A stretch of 64,000 nt of DNA from Pseudoalteromonas galatheae (GTDB lineage Bacteria > Pseudomonadota > Gammaproteobacteria > Enterobacterales > Alteromonadaceae): NCBI RefSeq assembly GCF_005886105.2, contig NZ_PNCO02000002.1, positions 1,105,001-1,169,000 of the forward strand. Reading direction: 5' to 3'. Numbering within the stretch: the first letter of the stretch is position 1; each line of letters starts with the position of its first letter. The notes beneath the pieces are model-generated. The model was given only the letters and a program-made list of their open reading frames with translations, did no database searches and was not told the origin of the DNA. A program made the translations under genes and the position numbers. This document shows, piece after piece, positions 52,092 through 61,029 of this stretch.

Positions 52092-52352
52092 ATGATCGAT
52101 TTAATGTTCGATATCATCGGTATGACAGGCACTTTTTTGGTCGTTGGTGCATTTTTTATGCTACAGCTGGAAAAGGCATCTCCCGATAGTTTAACGTACA
52201 ACTTAATGAACTTAAGTGGTGCGATCCTGCTACTGATTAGTCTTTGTTATAACTTTAACCTCGCAAGCTTTGTGATTGAGCTATTTTGGATCGCTGCGTC
52301 GTTAATTGGCTTATTTAAATATTTCAAAGCGAAAAAGTTGGCATCAGCTTAA
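52092..52352 (+). CDS. CBU_0592-type small membrane protein
   Basis: 86 aa from the ATG at 52092 (MIDLMFDIIGMTGTFLVVGAFFMLQ); the upstream ATG at 52026 lacks a ribosome site. Three spans, with SPDSLTYNLMNLSGAILLLISLCYNFNLASFVIELFWIAASLIGL in the typical layout. Function unknown. Confidence 0.75.
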   Translation: MIDLMFDIIGMTGTFLVVGAFFMLQLEKASPDSLTYNLMNLSGAILLLISLCYNFNLASFVIELFWIAASLIGLFKYFKAKKLASA

Positions 52353-52488
52353 GGTGTAAAAGAAAAGCCTAATCAAAAACTTGCGTAGTGGCTAGGAGCA
52401 AGTATTATTAAGTTAATCATATGCTGCTACGTAGGTTAGAGCAATCTAACACTACGAGTGAAGTGTGGGAACATAGAGCTCGTATAAT

Positions 52489-54495
52489 ATGAAAAACTTA
52501 AGCGCTTTAATTAAAGCCACGCTATTCTTAATTCCTTTTGCGGTAGTCGCTGAATCAGACGCCGCGGACTCCGATCTGTACCAGCTTTCATTTGAAGAGT
52601 TGTTGAATGTAAATGTCTCTATCGCAACTAAAACCGACGAAACGAGAGCATCGGTCCCTTCTAGTATTACTGTTTTTAATTCAGAACAAATAAATAGCTT
52701 GGGTGTCGACAATGTCTATGATCTGATGAATTTTGTACCTGGCTTTCAGTCTACTCGAGGCGATTGGGTCGGGGCTGTGCCAAAAGAGCATACCCGGGGT
52801 GTGTATTTAGATACTGGACACGTATTAGTGATGATTGACGGACAACGGCTGAATGAGTCCTCATTCGGAAAAGCTTCTGTCTATACCCCTTATATTCCTA
52901 TTGAGATTATTAATAAAGTTGAGTTTATCCGAGGCCCGGGCTCCGCGCTTTATGGTAGTAATGCCTTTCTTGGTGTGATGAATATTATTACCAAAAAACG
53001 TAGTAACCAGCTTTCTGTTGGCTATGGTGAACATGGCAATGCGCAAGCAGCATTGAATCTTTCAAGGCAAGTGTCGGACGAAACGCGGCTCTATGCCAAT
53101 GTAGCATTTAATAAACGCTCAGGGGATAGCTATTTTGGAGGCGCTGTAAAAGACCCGTTAGAATCACTTTTTGTTGTATTTGGAGGTAGTCATCAAGCGT
53201 TAAAGTGGCAAGTAAGGTTTAACCGTACTCAACTTGATGAGTTTTTAAATCTTTCCCGTTATTCCCCTGAAAACGAGCATAAAAGCGAGAACTATGCGGC
53301 AACAATTGAGTATGTTTGGCGAGTTACTGAGCAACTTGAGTTAACGCATAAGTTGAGTTTTATTGAGCATAATATCGAAAGTGCTGGACTTATCGTTACA
53401 GCAGAAGAAGTTGGTATCACGCAAGGTGGCGACTTTTTAGTTGGCCCAGCTTGGCAATCTAGAGATTTAACTTATAACCTAGATGGTGGTTATAAACAAA
53501 ATGACCGCTTACAATGGAACTTTGGCGTTGAGTTATCAAAGGAAGAGCAAAGTAAAGCGGGCGTTAGAACTTCATATTACGACCAAAGTGCCGGTGATAT
53601 TATCATCTATAACCATACTTATTTAGGTGGCATTCAAACTATATCTGATTACGCTCCTTTTTATTCGCTGCGACAAGACTTTGATTCTTATGCAGGGTAT
53701 GTTCAAGCAAAGTATCGATTTAGCGAAAAACTCAGCATGTTTACGGGGGTAAGATACGATGAGGTTAAAAACATAGATGATAAATTATCTCCTAGGCTTG
53801 CATTCGTTTATGACTTTGACGAAGTAAACACTTTGAAGTTGCAATATGGGGAGTCTTTTCGCACCCCAGTTAGTAATGAGCTTAACTCAAACGATGATGT
53901 AACATCGGGTAATTCAAACTTAACGTCAGAATATGTGAAAACTACGGAACTTGTCTGGCATTATCAAGATGAGTCAAAGCAGTTCGACGTGGTATTGTTT
54001 GATAACGAACTGGAAGATTTTATTAATTTAGTTCCTGTTAATAACGAGCAAGCTGAATTTACCTTCGATAATATCTTTGAAACGAGTATGCAGGGTTTAG
54101 AAATTAACAGTAATTTTAACTTGACTGACTCAACATGGATACAAGGCGCCTACACACAACTATTTGATGAACCATTAAACGGCAGTTTTAAAAAATTTGC
54201 GGCTTTGGCGTTTACGCACAAAGTGAACGATTTTGAAATTACGTTCAATGCAATATGGCGCGACAAAACTCAGGTCCCCGTTTTTGAGGGTGCAGACATT
54301 GAGCCTTTTTCCCAAGATAGTTATTATTTATTAGGTGCAACGTTTGCCTGGCAGTGGCAGGAGGACGCGGTGTTTCAGATAAAAGCAGAAAACTTAACCG
54401 ATAAAAAATATGATGTTTTTGATCCAAGGATGACGGATGGAAGAGTGCCTCAGGAGGGAAGAAATTTACGCTTGCAGATTAAGAAGTCATTTTAA
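52489..54495 (+). CDS. TonB-dependent receptor, CirA-like
   Basis: 668 aa. Signal peptide to about residue 22; the next segment LYQLSFEELLNVNVSIATK is the TonB-box-like start of the colicin-I/vitamin-type receptors. Plug motif LVMIDGQRLNESSFGKAS and VEFIRGPGSALYGSNAFLGVMNIITKK; barrel ends NLRLQIKKSF with terminal Phe. Ligand unknown (siderophore, cobalamin or similar). Followed after 37 bp by a sugar-acid kinase gene. Confidence 0.92.
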   Translation: MKNLSALIKATLFLIPFAVVAESDAADSDLYQLSFEELLNVNVSIATKTDETRASVPSSITVFNSEQINSLGVDNVYDLMNFVPGFQSTRGDWVGAVPKEHTRGVYLDTGHVLVMIDGQRLNESSFGKASVYTPYIPIEIINKVEFIRGPGSALYGSNAFLGVMNIITKKRSNQLSVGYGEHGNAQAALNLSRQVSDETRLYANVAFNKRSGDSYFGGAVKDPLESLFVVFGGSHQALKWQVRFNRTQLDEFLNLSRYSPENEHKSENYAATIEYVWRVTEQLELTHKLSFIEHNIESAGLIVTAEEVGITQGGDFLVGPAWQSRDLTYNLDGGYKQNDRLQWNFGVELSKEEQSKAGVRTSYYDQSAGDIIIYNHTYLGGIQTISDYAPFYSLRQDFDSYAGYVQAKYRFSEKLSMFTGVRYDEVKNIDDKLSPRLAFVYDFDEVNTLKLQYGESFRTPVSNELNSNDDVTSGNSNLTSEYVKTTELVWHYQDESKQFDVVLFDNELEDFINLVPVNNEQAEFTFDNIFETSMQGLEINSNFNLTDSTWIQGAYTQLFDEPLNGSFKKFAALAFTHKVNDFEITFNAIWRDKTQVPVFEGADIEPFSQDSYYLLGATFAWQWQEDAVFQIKAENLTDKKYDVFDPRMTDGRVPQEGRNLRLQIKKSF

Positions 54496-54532
54496 ATAGT
54501 CCTCGTGTGAATAAAATAGAAAAGGATGTTGT

Positions 54533-55345
54533 GTGAGCGTAAATACTGGATTAATTAACCAGCTAAGTGCACAGATAAAAAAGCAGAGAATCGCTCAACG
54601 GCCTTTGCTAGTTGGCGTTAGTGGAGTTCAAGGCGTTGGTAAATCAACCTTAAGCAAACAGTTATCTGAGCGACTTCAGCAAGATGGCATATCGTGCGAG
54701 AGTGTATCGCTGGACGATTTCTACTTAGACCCCCAAGAGCGAGTTCAATTAGCAGAGCAATATCACCCCCTGTTTAAGCAAAGAGGCTTGCCCGGCACCC
54801 ATGACCTCGTACTATTTGATACGATATTAACGCAATTTAGAGTTGGCAAAGCGTTCTCTCTTCCTGTTTTCGATAAATCCATAGACAAAAAATTACCGCG
54901 ATCTCAGTGGCGACAAGTTGAAGCAGAACTGTCTGTGTTAATTCTTGAAGGTTGGTGTATTGGTATTGGTGCACAGCCAGAATCATTATTGACTCAACCG
55001 ATCAATGCATATGAGCAGCAACAAGACGCAGGCGCCTTATTTCGCAAGACAGTGAATCAATTTTTAAAGCAATATTACCAACCGCGATTCGCGCAAATAG
55101 ACTATCTTATTTATCTTAACGGAATGGATTTTGAACGGGTTTTCCGCTGGCGTCTGCAGCAAGAGCACCAGCTTATCAAAGCTCGAGGTCAGGGAATGGA
55201 CGATGAGCAAGTTAAGCAATTTATTCAGCCATTTCATCGACTCTCTGAGTGGGGAATGCAATCCTTGGCTAATCTCGCAGATACCGAGATATGCTTAGGT
55301 GAGACAAGGGAAGTGGTTAGTGTAAAACACCGTTTCGTTGACTAG
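54533..55345 (+). CDS. Glycerate kinase-like P-loop kinase
   Basis: 270 aa from GTG. Walker A GVSGVQGVGKSTLSKQL near 28-44, then LDDFYLDPQERVQLAEQYHPLFKQRGLPGTHDLVLF, the signature of the D-glycerate 3-kinase / uridine-kinase-like group (YggC/GLYK type). It would phosphorylate glycerate to 3-phosphoglycerate; substrate inferred from similarity only. Confidence 0.85.
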   Translation: MSVNTGLINQLSAQIKKQRIAQRPLLVGVSGVQGVGKSTLSKQLSERLQQDGISCESVSLDDFYLDPQERVQLAEQYHPLFKQRGLPGTHDLVLFDTILTQFRVGKAFSLPVFDKSIDKKLPRSQWRQVEAELSVLILEGWCIGIGAQPESLLTQPINAYEQQQDAGALFRKTVNQFLKQYYQPRFAQIDYLIYLNGMDFERVFRWRLQQEHQLIKARGQGMDDEQVKQFIQPFHRLSEWGMQSLANLADTEICLGETREVVSVKHRFVD

Positions 55346-55350
55346 ATTTT

Positions 55351-55560
55351 ATACCAGTTGTATTAAGTAAATGATCTATCTTGAAGCGGGGAAATAGCTT
55401 TAGTAGCACCGCTCTCGCGTCCTGCTACCGCTAAGGTACCTATATCCATATAGGCAAGGCAAAAATTTTGCTATTTAGTTGTTCTAAATGAGAAATTTTT
55501 AACGAAGCTAATATGCTATTTCACCCTTCAAATTGATTAGAGAATTAATTCAATTGGTAT
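55351..55560. repeat. MITE-like element (210 bp)
   Basis: Terminal inverted repeats ATACCAGTTGTATTAA (55351-55366) and TTAATTCAATTGGTAT (55545-55560), 14 of 16 matching. The interior is non-coding with a second AAATTTTTGC / AGAAATTTTTAACG pair. Such short AT-rich elements with ATACCAATTG ends are common between genes in marine gammaproteobacteria. Parent transposase unknown. The rest of the gap, 55561-55811, shows no gene. Confidence 0.65.
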
Positions 55561-55811
55561 TATTGCAGGTTTGAAAATTTAAGCCTGCTCCTCACTTAAG
55601 CAAGCTGTTATAAGCTCCTATTGGCCTTTTCATGCTGATTGATGACGTCAGGTTATTAGTGTGATGCTGGAAGTGACTCATCTATTGCATACTTTGCCTT
55701 GGGCAAATATCGATAAGCCTGTCGACGCTCATGGGAGGGCGTAAAAATTTGTATCGAGGACAGCAAACCCGATACTCTACAATGATAAGGTCGACTATCC
55801 CTTGTCTCTTG

Positions 55812-56198
55812 TCATGCCTCGGATAGCACCGCATCGACTTCAGTCTCTACCAACCACTCAGGGTCAATAAAACCCTTGACCTCGACAAACGTACAAGCTG
55901 GACGTTGAGTCGAGAACAACTCACCATGAGCTTTGGCTGCTTGCTCCCACTCTTTGATATTGGTCAACATAATCCTAGTACGGATAACATCTTCAATACT
56001 GCCACCTGCTTCTTCAATCGCTTTTAATGAAATTTCCAAACAATATTTCGTTTGCTCATACACATTTCCAATAAATACGGTTTGACCATTGTCTATTGGA
56101 GCTGTGCCCGCTACCGCTATATTTTTACCTATTCGACTCGCACGAGAGAATCCTATTGGTTCCTCCAAATGTGAACCAGAGCTTATCAATTTCCGCAT
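55812..56198 (-). CDS. RidA/YjgF family enamine deaminase
   Basis: 128 aa. ISSGSHLEEPIGFSRASRIGKNIAVAGTAPIDNG, VIRTRIMLTNIKEWEQAAKAHGE and RPACTFVEVKGF carry the family pattern, with the conserved Arg of RPACT and terminal Glu (EVDAVLSE). Hydrolyses reactive enamines/imines from PLP enzymes. Single gene. Confidence 0.88.
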   Translation of the reverse strand: MRKLISSGSHLEEPIGFSRASRIGKNIAVAGTAPIDNGQTVFIGNVYEQTKYCLEISLKAIEEAGGSIEDVIRTRIMLTNIKEWEQAAKAHGELFSTQRPACTFVEVKGFIDPEWLVETEVDAVLSEA

Positions 56199-56309
56199 AT
56201 TCTTCCCTTAGAATTATAACTCCCACATAGGGAGCTAAGTATTGTTTGGCTAAAAAGTGAAGCGTTATCGAGCAAAGCGTTACGTGAGCAGTAGCTTGAT
56301 ATTCGCAAT

Positions 56310-56621
56310 CTAATTGTAGAATGCCAAACCTAATTGCAAAATGGTGAAAACAAACATAGATGTTATCATCAATTTATCTTTGCGATGAAAATTTTGGATA
56401 AGAGGATCTTTTTGTTTTGATAGAAATCCATTTTTCATTGATTCTTCAAGGTTTGCAAAAGATATCGTTGTAATATTCATTCCCATTCTGTTGTTACACA
56501 ATTTATTCCATTCATCTGGATAAACATTCTGTACATGTGCTTTTATTTTTCTTAAATGGAAAGTTCGAAAAAACAAACATGATAGCGCTGCAAAAAAAGG
56601 CAAGTAGATGAAGGCATGCAC
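56310..56621 (-). CDS. Small two-span membrane protein, unknown
   Basis: 103 aa from GTG with AAGGAG 8 bases before it. Spans at about 3-19 and 84-100 frame a soluble middle (VQNVYPDEWNKLCNNRMGMNITTISFANLEES). The topology recalls UspB-type proteins but sequence support is weak. Confidence 0.7.
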   Translation of the reverse strand: MHAFIYLPFFAALSCLFFRTFHLRKIKAHVQNVYPDEWNKLCNNRMGMNITTISFANLEESMKNGFLSKQKDPLIQNFHRKDKLMITSMFVFTILQLGLAFYN

Positions 56622-56963
56622 AATGAGTACTCCTTTACATTTAACATTTTAGTATTTATGCGATACGCAGTTTGTTTTGCATAATCGCTTGTTAGACTGA
56701 GGCGCAACTTGCTTGGTGTGTCAAAGTTGGTATTACTTATGTGATAGGAATATGCTTTTTAGGGGCACCAACCTATTATTATTGAAGTGTTCCCTTCGTT
56801 GCTCAGCGCTTATTATTCTGCTATTACACCTAAATTTAGCCAAATAAGCAATGACATTCGTTGCACAGAGCGCGGTATGGTCTGAATAATTACGCTGGTT
56901 AACTAATTGATTTTATTAATTAAACTTTGTCTCTTACTCATTTTCTCTGTTTTGGTCAAATAA

Positions 56964-57009
56964 GCACTACCGCAGCGCCGTGAGTATCTGAGCCGCAGTA
57001 GTGCTTTAT
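56964..57009 (-). terminator. Terminator after the Tim44-domain gene
   Basis: Long imperfect stem AAGCACTAC / GTAGTGCTT with GC-rich interior; it lies just past the stop at 57013. The remainder of the gap 56622-56963 shows no gene. Confidence 0.7.
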
Positions 57010-57012
57010 ATG

Positions 57013-57861
57013 TTAGGCTGCTAGGTCTTCAACGCCAACGATTAGCCAAGGTGCTTCACCCGTTGTTTTACGCTCTAAGTGCCATATTTCGTGGATAGGT
57101 TCTTCTTGCATGTCGCCTAGGTCACGATATTTGCCAGTAAACTTAATACTAACTTCCCAAACGTCAGGGCGTGTATCTGCTCGGACTAACTCAGCGTCAA
57201 CAAACATCACTTCAGTATTAACGTCGCCTTGCTGCTCTCGCTCACGTTTGAACTCTTCAACCAACTCTGGACTTAAGTATTCAGAAACTGTCGAAAAGTC
57301 GTTGTTATTCCAAGCGGTTTGGATGGTTTGATAATGCTGTCTAGCGCCTTGTAAAAAGCCGTTGATATCAAAATCTCTAGGTAGATTCATAGGCACGCTA
57401 CTTGCGCCAAAACCACCGCTAATTGGTCCTTGGCTTTGAAATTGCTGCGGTGGTGGCGTATTGTTGTAGCCACCCATAGGCGGTGCGCCTGCATAACTTG
57501 GCTGTTGTTTTCTAGCAAGCATGCCCTTAACTAATTTGAAAATTAAAAAGGCAGCAGCGGCAAGCAAAATCATTTCAAGGAACTGAAATCCCTCGAAGTC
57601 ATCGCCAAGCATAGCTGCAATTAAGCCACCGGCTAATAAGCCCCCAAGTACGCCAGCCATAATACCTTTTTTACTCGATTTAGGCTTTGTTGTAGATTTT
57701 GCATTTAACGCTTGGGTATCAGTTTTTTGCTTTTGTTGAGCCTTTTGTGTTTGGTGTGTTTTGCCTGAGCTTTTACTACCAAATTTCTTTCTCGCTTCAG
57801 CATTAAAACTGGCTGTAAACAAAAAAGACACAAGGGAAAGTAACACAATGAAATGTTTCAT
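57013..57861 (-). CDS. Tim44-domain secreted/membrane protein
   Basis: 282 aa from the ATG at 57861 (MKHFIVLLSLVSFLFTASFNAEA, signal peptide). A basic, low-complexity linker (QTQKAQQKQKTDTQ) is followed by two membrane spans near 65-115 (GIMAGVLGGLLAGGLIAAML; FQFLEMILLAAAAFLIFKLV). A proline/glutamine linker leads to a Tim44-like domain (about 170-282, FLQGARQHYQTIQTAWNNNDFSTVSEYLSPELVEEFKRE). Bacterial Tim44-like proteins are uncharacterised. Confidence 0.85.
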   Translation of the reverse strand: MKHFIVLLSLVSFLFTASFNAEARKKFGSKSSGKTHQTQKAQQKQKTDTQALNAKSTTKPKSSKKGIMAGVLGGLLAGGLIAAMLGDDFEGFQFLEMILLAAAAFLIFKLVKGMLARKQQPSYAGAPPMGGYNNTPPPQQFQSQGPISGGFGASSVPMNLPRDFDINGFLQGARQHYQTIQTAWNNNDFSTVSEYLSPELVEEFKREREQQGDVNTEVMFVDAELVRADTRPDVWEVSIKFTGKYRDLGDMQEEPIHEIWHLERKTTGEAPWLIVGVEDLAA

Positions 57862-57978
57862 AAAGTTCCTATATACCAAAATAACTGCCGCCATTGTAAA
57901 GAACTAACATGGCTATTTAAATAGGTATATACCTCAATTAAATTTGTATTTTAGGAAGTTTAGTAAGGATATTGAGAC

Positions 57979-58001
57979 ACCGCCCCAAAGAGTGGGGCGG
58001 T
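57979..58001 (-). terminator. Hairpin after the anti-sigma gene
   Basis: ACCGCCCC / GGGGCGGT stem 5 bp after the stop at 58006, without a clear T run. Confidence 0.5.
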
Positions 58002-58005
58002 AGTA

Positions 58006-58725
58006 TTATAACCAGCGTAGTGAGCTTGTTACTTCTGATTGGAAGGTTTCAATCGGCGTACCCCGATTTGCCACCAGTATGGTGTTGGCTTTACCATCAT
58101 GAGCAATTAAGCCCTCAAAGCGATTATCACCAAAGCTATCTTTACCGTCAATCGTGCTATGTTGGCCTGCTGGCACGACAAAAACCGTGAGTGGACCAAA
58201 TTCGGATTGCATAACAAGGTGAAGGCTTTTTTGGCCTTTAAAATTACAAAATGTCGCGTAAACCACTTTACCCGGCAAGTTATCGAACTTACCTCCAAAC
58301 ATTGCGAGCTTTTCATTAACAGTTTGCAGTGAAACCGTTTCTTGCTTTTGCAGTGCGTTTTCTTCGTAATACACATGAGCAAGCGCATGCTCACCGGTGT
58401 CGACAGGGTGCCCAAAACCACCAAAGTAAAATACTACGGCGGCAAAAAATACACTGGCTGCAATTGCAAATGGTGCGGTTGCGCGTCTAAACCAAGACAT
58501 TTTCACCACATTTTTCTCTTCCGTATCAAGCTCCTTTTGTTTTGCAATAATCTTTTCAGCCAACCCCTCAGGCACATCAATATCGAGTGATTTTCCTAAG
58601 AAATCGTCGAAATCTTGCATTTCTTCGACTAGTGCTTGCAACTCAGGTTGCTGTTCGGCCTGTTTTTTGACCTCTTCATCATGAGGATCAGCAACGAGGC
58701 GGCGTCGAAATTCGAGTTCATCCAT
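58006..58725 (-). CDS. Anti-sigma factor (DUF3379 family)
   Basis: 239 aa. MDELEFRRRLVADPHDEEVKK matches the family start; an N-terminal sigma-binding part, a single span near 83-102 (APFAIAASVFFAAVVFYFG), then a periplasmic domain with FCNFKGQKSLHLVMQS. It shares its first base with the sigma gene stop, so both are translated in step. It would hold the ECF sigma factor inactive. Confidence 0.88.
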   Translation of the reverse strand: MDELEFRRRLVADPHDEEVKKQAEQQPELQALVEEMQDFDDFLGKSLDIDVPEGLAEKIIAKQKELDTEEKNVVKMSWFRRATAPFAIAASVFFAAVVFYFGGFGHPVDTGEHALAHVYYEENALQKQETVSLQTVNEKLAMFGGKFDNLPGKVVYATFCNFKGQKSLHLVMQSEFGPLTVFVVPAGQHSTIDGKDSFGDNRFEGLIAHDGKANTILVANRGTPIETFQSEVTSSLRWL

Positions 58726-59240
58726 CAGTTTGATGCCCCCTTTATTGGTTCATATTCAGTCGTTAAAGCGTCTTTCAGCTGGTTGCGAGCACGGTATAAT
58801 CTCGTCATCACCGTGTTTTTATTCAGCTCAAGTATATCGGCGATTTCATCACCAGAGCATCCCATAACCACTTGCAGTAGCAGAGGTTCACGATATTCTG
58901 GTGCTAAGTTGGCTATTTGTCGTTGCACAACGGTTTGTTCCATTGCATCATCCAAAGCCGAACTGGTATCGTCGACCAGCGTATCTTGTTCAACCTCCGC
59001 ATAGTCAAATTGCTTGCGCTCAAAACGACGTGCATTTTCTCGTCTTAAAATAGTTAATAACCAAGGCTTTGCTGCATTTTCATCTTGTAATGAATCAAGT
59101 GCGCGCCAAGCCCGCAAAAAAGTTTCTTGTACTAAGTCTTCTGCTATTGTCGGATCGCCAGACAACCAATAAGCGAACTTATATAGCTCTTTGTGGTACA
59201 TCCGAACCAGTGACTCGTAGTGATGTTGTTTACTGGCCAT
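58725..59240 (-). CDS. ECF sigma factor (RpoE-like)
   Basis: 171 aa. Region 2 (YHKELYKFAYWLSGDPTIAEDLVQETFLRAWRAL) and region 4 (LAPEYREPLLLQVVMGCSGDEIADILELNKNTVMTRLYRARNQLK) are complete. Controlled by the following anti-sigma gene. The inducing signal is not visible. Confidence 0.92.
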   Translation of the reverse strand: MASKQHHYESLVRMYHKELYKFAYWLSGDPTIAEDLVQETFLRAWRALDSLQDENAAKPWLLTILRRENARRFERKQFDYAEVEQDTLVDDTSSALDDAMEQTVVQRQIANLAPEYREPLLLQVVMGCSGDEIADILELNKNTVMTRLYRARNQLKDALTTEYEPIKGASN

Positions 59241-59375
59241 ATCTATGAGACCTATCTTTTTGCAGGTTTATTTCAACAAAAACTCATTTTATTTTAGTTG
59301 ATTTTGGAAGTGTATCTTCACACCAAGCATAATTGATCTGTTAATTATTTACTAACAAATCTAGTTCGTCTTGCA

Positions 59376-59399
59376 ATAAAAAAGCGCCCTGAGGCGCTT
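59376..59399 (-). terminator. Terminator of the bat operon
   Basis: AAGCGCC-CTGA-GGCGCTT with a T run on the minus strand, overlapping the batD stop codon at 59398. Confidence 0.85.
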
Positions 59400-61029
59400 A
59401 TTGGTATAGACTGCTTAAATTTTGACTTTTATTAGTGTGAACCGTGCTTTTCACGCTGGTTTTAATTTCACCGTATAATTGAGACAGGTCTACTTTTGCG
59501 CTATTGCCTCCATACAGCGAGCTTTGTAGCGTTTGTACCTGCGCTCGCAATGAGCTGGACTGAAGTGCTAGCCATTGTGTCATGGTGATATTTTGTTGTT
59601 TGGTGTAGCGCAGTAGTGCCTGATAAAAGGCTGCAGGGTTATTCTGTTTGACTGCTTCTTCAAACGAAAGAAAAGGTGCTGGATTTTCATCTGTGACTGT
59701 ATTTGCTTTGGGGCCGATGGCCGATTTTGCTTTGAGACGCCATACTAGTAATGTGATAAGCCATAGTGCGTATCCAAAAGCGGCGATTGCCCACATCCAC
59801 AGCGGGATAATTTGCTCAGTGATCACCTTCGTTTGCGTAGCCGTTGACGGGGTTATGCTCGGGCTTGAAAGTGACTGCGCGATTGGAGCGGTCTGTGGTA
59901 TGACTGGCTGATTTGGATCAGGAGTCACACTGACAGACTTACTTGGTAATGTCGCAAATTCTTCACGTTTAGTGATGGTGTTAAACCAAGGTAGTTTTAC
60001 TTCGGGCAGAGTAAAATCACCGGCGAGTTGCGGTAGGTAAGCAAAAGAAATGGTTAACTGTGAGATGACTTTTCCATCTCGGGTAATTTGCTTACGTTCA
60101 GACGCGTCTGGATAAATTCTAAAGCCATTAACGTCTTCGAGTTGAATGTCAGGAAGCTGCTCTTTAGTAACACCTACAGCAGTGAGTGTTAGTGTTCTCG
60201 TGATGGGTGTTCCAACCATAAACTCGTTATCTTTGGGCTGCCATTCTTCAGAAAAATTCAAATATTCACTGGGTAGCCAGTTATCAGCAGCGTTAGCTGG
60301 GATTGGAGATACTGAAAAGTCAATGGTATTGCCAACCGCAGAAGTCGCCATTCTACGATAGCCATCTCTGATCTGACCATTGAAGATCGGCGGCTCTATG
60401 CTGAAGTCACCACTTTTTTGTGGTTGGATCATATATTCGCGAGTGAGCACCATGTAGCGTCGGCCGTCAATCACTTCGTATTCTTCATTGGCTTTGCCCA
60501 ATTGTGTGAAGTTGGCTCCATCTGAAACAGGAGCACTTAGTTGGCCATCTAGTAGTTCTTTTCCTACATAGAGTTTAACGGTATAAAGCGCTGCCTGTTG
60601 AACATAGAGGTTTTTTGTCTTGAGTTCGGTTTTTACGAATATATCTTCACTTTGCTGCTCATCATCACGAGCAACAACTTTTATTTCGATAGGCTGGGTC
60701 GTTTCACCATCTACCTCTAACGCGGGAATGGTGTAAGTACCCGGGGTGCGAGCAACGAGCTGCATTTGCCAGGTGGTAGAGCTTGAAACGCTACCATTAA
60801 TGATACTGGTTCTAGAGCTGGTATTCACGGGGCTGGTGATAAAGTCGTTACTAAGCACAGAAACGTCAGGAATAGTACCTTTGACTTTGCCTTCAGCGAT
60901 AATCGACAACGTAAAGTATTCACCTGCGAGCACTGGGTTTTTGTCTACGCTGGCTGTGAGATTTTCCAGTGCCAACGAGGCGTGGCTTAATATCAACAAA
61001 GACAGAAAAAATAGAATGCGTTTTACCAT
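59398..61029 (-). CDS. batD: BatD, oxygen-tolerance family protein
   Basis: 543 aa with a signal peptide (MVKRILFFLSLLILSHASLA). Repeated Ig-like beta domains (LTASVDKNPVLAGEYFTLSI; PQKSGDFSIEPP) occupy 20-390; one span near 408-430 (IPLWMWAIAAFGYALWLITLLVW) and a helical cytoplasmic tail. Matches BatD of the Bacteroides aerotolerance type. Its start overlaps the BatB-like gene by 7 bp. Confidence 0.9.
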   Translation of the reverse strand: MVKRILFFLSLLILSHASLALENLTASVDKNPVLAGEYFTLSIIAEGKVKGTIPDVSVLSNDFITSPVNTSSRTSIINGSVSSSTTWQMQLVARTPGTYTIPALEVDGETTQPIEIKVVARDDEQQSEDIFVKTELKTKNLYVQQAALYTVKLYVGKELLDGQLSAPVSDGANFTQLGKANEEYEVIDGRRYMVLTREYMIQPQKSGDFSIEPPIFNGQIRDGYRRMATSAVGNTIDFSVSPIPANAADNWLPSEYLNFSEEWQPKDNEFMVGTPITRTLTLTAVGVTKEQLPDIQLEDVNGFRIYPDASERKQITRDGKVISQLTISFAYLPQLAGDFTLPEVKLPWFNTITKREEFATLPSKSVSVTPDPNQPVIPQTAPIAQSLSSPSITPSTATQTKVITEQIIPLWMWAIAAFGYALWLITLLVWRLKAKSAIGPKANTVTDENPAPFLSFEEAVKQNNPAAFYQALLRYTKQQNITMTQWLALQSSSLRAQVQTLQSSLYGGNSAKVDLSQLYGEIKTSVKSTVHTNKSQNLSSLYQ

